Part shown: piece after piece, positions 1 to 5,456 of the stretch
How positions within the stretch are numbered: position 1 is the first letter of the stretch
Layout: each line of letters opens with the position of its first letter
Source of the DNA: Anaerolineales bacterium
GTDB lineage: Bacteria > Chloroflexota > Anaerolineae > Anaerolineales > Villigracilaceae
Direction: 5' to 3'
Assembly: GCA_015075725.1 (NCBI GenBank)
Contig: JABTTV010000001.1
Location: 1,984,001 to 2,048,000 of the forward strand
Length of the DNA: 64,000 bases
Position numbers and translations under genes: made by a program
Notes under the pieces: generated by a model
The model's input: only the letters and a program-made list of their open reading frames with translations
What the model was told of the DNA's origin: nothing
Database searches by the model: none

Positions 1-1
1 G

Positions 2-820
2 TACCTGCGCATCTCATTCGAGTTGTATCTCAAACGGCTGCTTGTCGGCAATTTGGAAAAGGTCTACGAGATCGGGAAGGATTTCCGCAACGAGGGTGTT
101 TCGTTCAAGCATAACCCCGAGTTCACACAGTTGGAGTTCTATTGGGCATACGCGGATTATCTGCAGGTGATGGAACTCACCGAGCAGATGGTCGTTCATG
201 CCGTCGAGCAGGTAACCGGCTCCACGAAAATTCGATACGGAGAGCATGAGATCGAGTTCAAACCGCCGTGGCGTCGGCTTGAAATGCGTCAGGGCATCCT
301 TGAGACAAGCGGAATCGATATCGCCGAGCACAGGACGGCTGAGGCGTTGTTAAAAGCCATTAAAGAGAAACAGCCCAAGGCGGCGCCTGATCCGAAAGCG
401 ACGCGCGGCAAATTGGTCGATTTCCTGTTGAGCGAATTTCTCGAGCCGACTCTCATCCAGCCGACCTTCCTCTATAACTACCCGCGCGATATTTCTCCAC
501 TGGCAAAATCCATCCCCGGTGATCCGCTGACGGTGGAACGCTTCGAAGGCTATGTGGCGGGATTCGAATTGTGCAACGCCTTCACCGAGTTGAACGACCC
601 GCTCGACCAGGAACAGCGCTTCATTGAGATGGGACGCGACTACGAAGCCGACGACGAAGAAAAGCACCCGCTCGATGAGGATTATTTGCGAGCCATGCGT
701 TATGGGATGCCGCCCAACGGCGGCTTTGGCATGGGGGTTGACCGGCTCGCCATGCTGGTGACGAACAAGCATTCCATCCGTGACGTTTTACTGTTCCCGG
801 CGCTGCGAAAAGAAGAATAG
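2..820 (+). CDS. lysS: Lysyl-tRNA synthetase, class II, C-terminal part (5' end outside window)
   Basis: Charges tRNA-Lys with lysine in the cytoplasm. The reading frame is open from base 2 and starts YLRISFELYLKRLLVGNLEK, which is the conserved region before class II motif 2 (VYEIGKDFRNEG). Further on are FTQLEFYWAYADY, ELCNAFTELNDP and the motif 3 block GFGMGVDRLAMLVTN followed by SIRDVLLFPALR, the usual LysRS C-terminus. The visible 272 residues correspond to the C-terminal half of the catalytic core; the OB-fold anticodon-binding domain lies upstream of the window. A strong terminator follows directly, so this is probably the last gene of its unit. The ATG-less internal TTG at 23 is not a real start. 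Confidence 0.96.
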   Translation, partial: YLRISFELYLKRLLVGNLEKVYEIGKDFRNEGVSFKHNPEFTQLEFYWAYADYLQVMELTEQMVVHAVEQVTGSTKIRYGEHEIEFKPPWRRLEMRQGILETSGIDIAEHRTAEALLKAIKEKQPKAAPDPKATRGKLVDFLLSEFLEPTLIQPTFLYNYPRDISPLAKSIPGDPLTVERFEGYVAGFELCNAFTELNDPLDQEQRFIEMGRDYEADDEEKHPLDEDYLRAMRYGMPPNGGFGMGVDRLAMLVTNKHSIRDVLLFPALRKEE

Positions 821-823
821 AGG

Positions 824-856
824 AAGAGGCGGATTTTATATCCGCCTCTTTTTATT
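824..856 (+). terminator. Intrinsic terminator after lysS
   Basis: A perfect stem of about 11 bp (824-834 with 840-850, sequence AGAGGCGGAT and its complement) closes a 5-nt loop TTTAT and runs into a T-rich tract. It starts four bases after the lysS stop codon. Confidence 0.88.
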
Positions 857-875
857 CCACAGGTAAAATATCTCC

Positions 876-2195
876 ATGGTCAACTTCTCCACCTCCCGCG
901 ATTTCGCCCTGCAACTCGATGCACAAGATAAACTCACCTCTTATAAAGAGGCGTTTGTCATCTCCGATCCCAGCCTTATCTACTTTGATGGCAACTCGCT
1001 CGGTATGATGCCCAAAGCCGCGCAGGAAAAAGCCAAGGAAGTCGTTGAAGAACAGTGGGGCAAAGATTTAATTCGCGGCTGGAACAAAGGCTGGTGGGAA
1101 GCCTCAGCCCGCGTGGGAGATAAGATCGGCGGCTTGATTGGAGCCGCCCCAGGTCAAACTCTCGTCAGCGATACGGTTTCGGTCAATCTCTTCAAACTCG
1201 CCACTTCCGCGCTCACATTGCAGCCGAACAAAAAGAGAATCATCACAGACACGTTCAACTTCCCATCCGATCTTTATATTTTGCAGGGTATCAATCATTT
1301 ATTAAACCCCTTACCCCCATCCCCTCTCCCGCCGGGAGAGGGGCGCAGGGGGGAGGGATACGAAATCCTCCGCATCGGCGCCAGCGACAACGACATCACG
1401 CCCGACCTTTCCGCGCTCGAAGCCGCCATCGACGAAAACACCGCGCTTGTCACGCTCTCGCATGTTGTATTCAAAAGCGGTTATATCTATGACATGCAGC
1501 GCATTACCGAACTTGCCCACAAAAAAGGCGCGCTCGTCCTATGGGACCTCAGTCACTCCGTCGGCTCCGTGCCCGTCCATCTCGACGATTGCAGCGCAGA
1601 CTTCGCCATCGGCTGCACATATAAATATCTCAACGGCGGTCCCGGCGCGCCCGCATTCCTTTACGTCAATAAAAAAATCCAAGAAAAATTATCGTCGCCC
1701 ATCTGGGGTTGGTGGGGTCAAAAAAATCCCTTCGACTTCGATCTTGATTACACCCCCGCCCCCGGCGCGCAGCGTTTCATGGTCGGCACCCAACCGATGA
1801 TCTCATTACTCACCATGGAAGCCGCTCTCGAACCGATTCTTCAGGCAGGCATGGATTCACTCCGTGAAAAATCCATCCTGATGACGGACTTCGCCTCTTT
1901 CTTAACCGAGGCTTGGCTCGTCCCCTTCGGCTTTTCATTAGGCTCGCCAGCTGACTCTGCCATCCGCGGATCGCACCTCTCCATCCGCCACCCCGAAGGC
2001 TACCGCATCAACCGCGCCCTGATCGAAGAAATGAACGTCATCCCCGATTTCCGCGCGCCCGATAATCTTCGCCTCGGCTTTGCCCCGCTTTATCTTTCAT
2101 TTGCGGATGTTTGGGAAGGTTTCGATCGCATTCGTCGCGTGATGGAAGAGAAGCGTTACGAAAAATATCCCCTACAAAAATTGACGGTGACGTAG
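876..2195 (+). CDS. kynU: Kynureninase
   Basis: PLP enzyme that splits kynurenine (or 3-hydroxykynurenine) into anthranilate (or its hydroxy form) and alanine in tryptophan degradation. The N-terminus has IYFDGNSLGMMPKAAQEK and WNKGWWEASARVGDKIGGLIG, both typical of the family; VSDTVSVNLFKL follows, and the PLP lysine lies in GCTYKYLNGGPGAPAFLYV. WWGQKNPFDFDLDYTPAPGAQRFMVGT is also characteristic (shown here only in part by position, about residues 285-310). Length 439 aa is slightly above the usual 410-430 because about 17 residues (NPLPPSPLPPGEGRRGEG, near residue 148) are encoded by a palindromic repeat inserted in frame. Start ATG 876 lies 20 bases after the lysS terminator. No other kynurenine-pathway gene is nearby. 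Confidence 0.93.
   Translation: MVNFSTSRDFALQLDAQDKLTSYKEAFVISDPSLIYFDGNSLGMMPKAAQEKAKEVVEEQWGKDLIRGWNKGWWEASARVGDKIGGLIGAAPGQTLVSDTVSVNLFKLATSALTLQPNKKRIITDTFNFPSDLYILQGINHLLNPLPPSPLPPGEGRRGEGYEILRIGASDNDITPDLSALEAAIDENTALVTLSHVVFKSGYIYDMQRITELAHKKGALVLWDLSHSVGSVPVHLDDCSADFAIGCTYKYLNGGPGAPAFLYVNKKIQEKLSSPIWGWWGQKNPFDFDLDYTPAPGAQRFMVGTQPMISLLTMEAALEPILQAGMDSLREKSILMTDFASFLTEAWLVPFGFSLGSPADSAIRGSHLSIRHPEGYRINRALIEEMNVIPDFRAPDNLRLGFAPLYLSFADVWEGFDRIRRVMEEKRYEKYPLQKLTVT
1309..1359. repeat. GC-rich palindromic repeat inserted in frame in kynU
   Basis: Positions 1321-1330 and 1334-1343 are perfect 10-bp arms (CCCCTCTCCC / GGGAGAGGGG) around GCC, flanked by C-rich and G-rich runs. The same kind of element sits between nuoM and nuoN (31898-31942). 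It adds a Pro/Gly-rich loop to kynureninase without breaking the frame. Confidence 0.8.
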
Positions 2196-2226
2196 CGAAT
2201 TTATCGCTTATGCACCTCGAGCAAAA

Positions 2227-2311
2227 ACCGGGACGCTGTCCGCGCACTGTACGCGTGACAAGATGACGTAGATTGCGCGTTATAATATCAACATAGTTTA
2301 GGAGATTAACT
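2227..2311 (+). repeat. TIR-gene 5' remnant copy 1 plus promoter of toxin-antitoxin module
   Basis: From 2227 the sequence ACCGGGACGCTGTCCGCGCA matches copies at 3005 and 3563, the latter inside the TIR-domain ORF. This copy then diverges and runs into GATTGCGCGTTATAAT (TATAAT at 2281-2286) and TTAGGAGA just before the ATG at 2312. The promoter and ribosome-binding part closely matches that before hicB (3056-3096), so the two modules share homologous upstream DNA. No clear -35 box is seen. Confidence 0.7.
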
Positions 2312-2542
2312 ATGTTTACCCACATTGCTTATGACGCTGAAATCCTTAGCGGAAAGCCCCATATTCTTGGGACACGTTTGAGTATTGAGTTCATCCTTGA
2401 ACTTTTTGCCAGCGGAGCAACCAAGGAAGATGTTATTAAGGCTTATCCGCAGTTAACCGCTGAGTCGATTGAAGAAGCCCTGCGATATGCGGCTCAGTCA
2501 GTAAAAAATGAAATTCTGCTGGACGTGAAGGTCTCCGCATGA
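2312..2542 (+). CDS. DUF433 family antitoxin-like protein
   Basis: Small 76-residue protein with the DUF433 pattern: SGKPHILGTRLSIEFILELF, then ASGATKEDVIKAYPQL and ESIEEALRYAAQS. The family has a winged-helix or ribbon-type fold and is commonly paired with a PIN-like protein as the presumed DNA-binding antitoxin. TTAGGAGA seven bases before the ATG is a good ribosome-binding site. The stop overlaps the start of the DUF5615 gene by 4 bases, which indicates translational coupling. It is called an antitoxin from family and gene pairing only. Confidence 0.88.
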   Translation: MFTHIAYDAEILSGKPHILGTRLSIEFILELFASGATKEDVIKAYPQLTAESIEEALRYAAQSVKNEILLDVKVSA

Positions 2543-2916
2543 AAGCCTTGGACTTTCCATTGCTTGCCGATGAGAATGTCCATCCCGAAGTAATTGACTT
2601 TTTACGCAAGGCGGGATTGGATGTTATATCCGTATCGGAACAGGGACAATACGGACTGCCTGATTCACAAGTATTACAACAAGCGACCGAAGCGGGGAGA
2701 GTGGTTCTAACTCATGATAGCGACTTTGGTGGACTTGCTCTGATGGGCGTTCAATTTATTGGTATTATTTACATCCGCCCCGGACATATCCGCACAGAAT
2801 TTACAACCAAAACAATTGAAGCCGTTCGAGACAATGCCCCTGAAGTGACGCCTCCGTTCATTCTCGTCGCCGAGCGGACAGGGGATACCGTGAAGATCAG
2901 AGTTCGCCAATTCTAA
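2539..2916 (+). CDS. DUF5615 PIN-like protein (putative toxin nuclease)
   Basis: A 125-residue PIN-like protein. Acidic residues expected in a PIN-type active site are visible in LLADENVHPEVIDFL near the N-terminus and in VVLTHDSDFGGLAL in the middle; GIIYIRPGHIRTEF follows. Family members are usually the second gene after a DUF433 gene, as here (4-base overlap). A ribonuclease toxin role is inferred from the PIN-like fold. The gene lies between two remnants of a TIR-domain gene. Confidence 0.87.
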   Translation: MKALDFPLLADENVHPEVIDFLRKAGLDVISVSEQGQYGLPDSQVLQQATEAGRVVLTHDSDFGGLALMGVQFIGIIYIRPGHIRTEFTTKTIEAVRDNAPEVTPPFILVAERTGDTVKIRVRQF

Positions 2917-2918
2917 AT

Positions 2919-2943
2919 TCATCATTCCGCATTCATCATTATG
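2919..2943. repeat. Short word repeat before a start codon
   Basis: ATTCATCATT is repeated (attcatcattccgcattca then tcattatg) right before the ATG of TIR remnant 2. Similar word repeats occur before several other start codons in the window. Confidence 0.55.
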
Positions 2944-3060
2944 CCTCCTCGCCCTCTCAAAGTCTTCCTCTGCCACGCCCATATCATCCCCTTGTGGGAC
3001 GCGGACCGGGACGCTGTCCGCGCAGTGTACACACGCCTGACCAATGATAGCGTGGATTGA
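2941..3060 (+). pseudogene. TIR-domain gene 5' remnant, copy 2
   Basis: Reads MPPRPLKVFLCHAH, then an aberrant IIPLWD, then ADRDAVRAVYTRLTNDSVD and a TGA at 3058-3060. The intact-looking start of the third copy (3511) reads MPEPKRPLKVFLCHAHADRD and AVRALYTRLTNDGVDAW. This copy therefore has a small insertion and ends after about 39 codons. It merges into the hicBA promoter. Confidence 0.75.
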
Positions 3061-3096
3061 GCGTTATAATTGCGGTATCCTTTAGGAGACTTACTC
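3056..3096 (+). promoter_or_regulatory. Promoter and RBS region of hicBA, homologous to that at 2271-2311
   Basis: GATTGAGCGTTATAAT (TATAAT at 3065-3070) and TTTAGGAGAC precede the hicB ATG at 3097. The first block differs by one base from the block before the DUF433 gene. HicB proteins usually autoregulate such promoters, but no clear operator palindrome is seen. Confidence 0.6.
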
Positions 3097-3294
3097 ATGC
3101 AATACAAAATTCGACTTGAAGAAACAGATGAAGGCTTTGCCGTTTGGGTTCCGGGACTGCCGGGATGCTGGTCACAAGGCGAGACGGAACAGGAAGCGCT
3201 TGAAAATATCAAGGACGCGATAAAGACATATCTTGAAACGGTTGAAATCTTGTTGGATGATGCACAGACCAGGATGGTGGAGGTTCCGGTTTAG
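3097..3294 (+). CDS. hicB: HicB-type antitoxin
   Basis: A 65-residue HicB fold: MQYKIRLEETDEGFAVWVPG, LPGCWSQGETEQEALENIKD and AIKTYLE match the partial RNase H-like antitoxin core. HicB neutralises the HicA mRNA interferase and usually represses the operon. The start at 3097 is chosen over the upstream in-frame TTG at 3070 because AGGAGA lies just before 3097. This short form lacks an obvious C-terminal DNA-binding domain. hicA follows after two bases. Confidence 0.92.
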   Translation: MQYKIRLEETDEGFAVWVPGLPGCWSQGETEQEALENIKDAIKTYLETVEILLDDAQTRMVEVPV

Positions 3295-3296
3295 AT

Positions 3297-3509
3297 ATGC
3301 CCAAACTGGCGGGAATTCAACATCAACGAGCCGTAAAAGCCTTTGAGAAAGCCGGATTCCGTGTGGTTCGTGAGGGGAAACATATCTCAATGGTAAAAGA
3401 CAATCGAATTATCATCATTCCACGTAATAACCCGATTAATGCTTTCACAATGGGCGGAATTATCAAAGACGCAGGACTAACCATCGAAGAGTTCAAAAAA
3501 TTACTGTAA
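3297..3509 (+). CDS. hicA: HicA-type mRNA interferase toxin
   Basis: A 70-residue YcfA/HicA protein with a dsRNA-binding-like fold. KAFEKAGFRVVREGKHISMV holds the family GKH motif with the catalytic histidine, and IIIPRNNPINAFTMGGIIKD and AGLTIEEF complete the fold. It would cleave mRNA when free of HicB. The gene starts 2 bases after the hicB stop. The order antitoxin-toxin is the reverse of the classical hicAB order, but common. Confidence 0.93.
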   Translation: MPKLAGIQHQRAVKAFEKAGFRVVREGKHISMVKDNRIIIIPRNNPINAFTMGGIIKDAGLTIEEFKKLL

Positions 3510-3510
3510 C

Positions 3511-3803
3511 ATGCCCGAACCCAAACGCCCCCTCAAAGTCTTCCTCTGCCACGCCCACGCGGACCGGGACGCTGTCCGCGCACTATACACGCGCCTGACC
3601 AACGACGGCGTGGACGCATGGCTGGATAAAGAAAAACTCCTCCCTGGGCAGGATTGGGAGTTGGAAATCAAAAAAGCAGTGCGCGAAGCGGACATGGTGG
3701 TGGTTTGTCTTTCAAAGCAATTCAATCAAGCGAATTTCGACAAAAGGAGGTATGCCTTGCCCTCGATACCGCCATGGAAAAAACCAAAGGTGGGATTTTT
3801 ATC
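3511..3803 (+). pseudogene. TIR-domain protein, frameshifted and truncated (copy 3)
   Basis: The first 70 residues are a good TIR domain: RPLKVFLCHAHADRDAVRAL, YTRLTNDGVDAWLDKEKLLP, GQDWELEIKKAVREADMVVV, CLSKQFNQ. At about 3730-3736 the homology moves to another frame (EFRQKEVCLALDTAMEKTKG then GIFI), consistent with loss of one base. Homology ends soon after and no C-terminal effector or sensor domain is left. TIR domains in bacteria are often NAD-cleaving parts of defence proteins. The start lies directly after hicA. Confidence 0.82.
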
Positions 3804-3816
3804 ACTTTAAATTGTT

Positions 3817-3865
3817 CAACTATCTCCCCAATTTTCTTCATCGAATGGGGAGATAGTTGCTTTTT
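3817..3865. terminator. Terminator between TIR remnant and converging reductase gene
   Basis: Perfect 13-bp arms (3817-3829 and 3847-3859, CAACTATCTCCCC and its complement) with a 17-nt loop and CTTTTT after it. It terminates the rightward transcript; its T tract overlaps the stop codon of the leftward gene. Confidence 0.85.
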
Positions 3866-4700
3866 ATTTGAACGCACCAACGTTTTCCCGACACCATTGC
3901 TCATAGGTTTGTGATTCATGTTTCCCTATATATTCAACAGCGTAAGTCACGTATTCATATTCACTTTTCCGCAAGGCTCCAAGTGTGTGCATTAATCCAT
4001 TGATAACATATAACGGTAATCCAAAACGAATGAGACTAAATCCTGCCGCGAGTACTGGTACATCCGTATATTGAATAGGTTTGTTCAATGCCTTTGCAAG
4101 CGTTTGAACCATTTCAGCAATTGATAGCGGCTCTGGACCTGTTATCTCGTAGATTTTTCCCTCATGCCCCAACTCCGTGAGTACTGTACAGGCAACTCTT
4201 GCAACATCACGCGGAGCTACAGGTGGAACTTTTCCTTTTCCGCCTGGAAAGTAAACGGCATTTTGTAATTTAATGGTCTCTTTCCACCACTCGATTGTAT
4301 TTACCATCATCATAGTTGGGCGCAGAAACGTCCATTCAAAACCCATTGACTTGATCAATTCCTCCTGTTGACGGTGCCATTTTCCTGGTCCGAGCGAACG
4401 ACCTGCCTCGATTGTAGATTGCTTTGCCACATGCCTTACCCCTGCTTTTTTGGCGGTTGTAAGGAGATTGGTCACTTGTTTTGGATCGGGAGTTACGAAA
4501 TACAATTTTTCCACACTTTGCATGGCAGGGAGAAGGGTTTCTGGTTGATCCAAATCTCCAACGGCAATTTCAACCCGATTTCCCCAACGGGCGGCTTTTT
4601 GAGGGTCACGAACCAGAACGCGAACCTTCGCGCCTTTATCAAGCAGGAACCCAACAAGTTCCTTTCCTACATTTCCTGTTGCTCCGCTGACTAGAATCAT
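3864..4700 (-). CDS. NmrA-like NAD(P)-binding oxidoreductase (atypical SDR)
   Basis: A 278-residue Rossmann protein. The N-terminus MILVSGATGNVGKELVGFLL has the GxxGxxG nucleotide-binding loop of atypical SDR/NmrA proteins. WTFLRPTMMMVNTIEWW and APRDVARVACTVL and YEITGPEPLSIAEMVQTLAK match the quinone-reductase-like (QOR2/YtfG) or NmrA group. The usual YxxxK active site is not evident, as in this group. AGGAGA precedes the ATG. It is divergent from a MarR-family gene, so it is probably the target of that regulator, perhaps in response to quinones or other electrophiles. Substrate unknown. Confidence 0.85.
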   Translation of the reverse strand: MILVSGATGNVGKELVGFLLDKGAKVRVLVRDPQKAARWGNRVEIAVGDLDQPETLLPAMQSVEKLYFVTPDPKQVTNLLTTAKKAGVRHVAKQSTIEAGRSLGPGKWHRQQEELIKSMGFEWTFLRPTMMMVNTIEWWKETIKLQNAVYFPGGKGKVPPVAPRDVARVACTVLTELGHEGKIYEITGPEPLSIAEMVQTLAKALNKPIQYTDVPVLAAGFSLIRFGLPLYVINGLMHTLGALRKSEYEYVTYAVEYIGKHESQTYEQWCRENVGAFK

Positions 4701-4737
4701 TTTTGTCTCCTAAATACTGGTGATATAATTTATAAAT

Positions 4738-4789
4738 AAGATAATTATCTTACAGTTGATTATCTTATTTATAAGATAATCAACTGTAA
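4738..4789. promoter_or_regulatory. Putative MarR operator: large AT-rich inverted repeats in divergent promoter
   Basis: Perfect 19-bp arms at 4750-4768 and 4771-4789 (TTACAGTTGATTATCTTAT and its complement, 2-nt spacer) are preceded by a second palindrome AAGATAATTATCTT at 4738-4751. Both contain AAGATAAT/ATTATCTT half-sites. MarR dimers bind such palindromes, and the element sits between the regulator and the reductase. No T tract suggests a terminator. Confidence 0.72.
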
Positions 4790-4804
4790 ACGAAAGTTGT
4801 AAAT

Positions 4805-5275
4805 ATGTCAACCCCTGAAAAAAACCGAATCGAAATTGTAAAAGAGCTGGATTGGCGTCTTCGTGCTTTTAGTACCTCTGCTGTTTTAGCCTCAAACGCG
4901 ATTGCTCAAAAAGTCGGAATGGGCATAAACGAATTAAAGTGTGCCGAATTTCTTGTTCGAATGGGTCCGATGAGCGCGGGAAAGTTGGCTGAATTAGCTG
5001 GCTTGACAACAGGAGCGATCACTGGAATTGTAGATCGCCTTGAAAAAGTTGGATGGGCAAAAAGAGTGGCTGACCCAAATGACCGTCGCCGCATTTTTAT
5101 TCACCCAGGTCCGCAGGACACAGAAGTCGTGGACGGTCTTTACAACTCCTACATGAATTCATTGACCGAATTTCTAACTGGTTATTCTGACGCAGAACTG
5201 GTTTTGGTCACAGAGTTTATAGACGGTTTGATAAAGTTGAATAACGAACAGGCAAACAGACTAAACCAAGCGTAA
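4805..5275 (+). CDS. MarR-family transcriptional regulator
   Basis: A 156-residue winged-helix protein: GINELKCAEFLVRMGPMSAG, KLAELAGLTTGAITGIVDRL and EKVGWAKRVADPNDRRRIFI are the typical helix-turn-helix and wing (DPNDRR). The N- and C-terminal helices would form the dimer interface. It most likely represses itself and the divergent NmrA-like reductase through the inverted repeats at 4738-4789, with release by a small ligand. Ligand unknown. Confidence 0.92.
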   Translation: MSTPEKNRIEIVKELDWRLRAFSTSAVLASNAIAQKVGMGINELKCAEFLVRMGPMSAGKLAELAGLTTGAITGIVDRLEKVGWAKRVADPNDRRRIFIHPGPQDTEVVDGLYNSYMNSLTEFLTGYSDAELVLVTEFIDGLIKLNNEQANRLNQA

Positions 5276-5456
5276 GACTATTGAGCGATAGGGGTTGGAC
5301 AATTGTCCCTCGAAACAGAACCAATTCCCTCCGCCGCGTGAAGCGCAAAATGATGGATAATGGATGTGGTCAGTCCATTATCCATCTTCCATTAACCATC
5401 AGTTATAATCCCCCTCGCATCTAAAACTGAATACTGACCACTGGTAACTGAAAACT
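5276..5456. repeat. Gene-free leader of glyS with word repeats
   Basis: Contains GATAATGGATGTGGTCAGTC followed by CATTATCCATC (an inverted pair around 5353-5385) and, right before the ATG, repeated ACTGA words (5424-5456). A possible -10 TATAAT-like TTATAATCC lies at 5402-5411. No T-box leader features were recognised. Confidence 0.5.
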
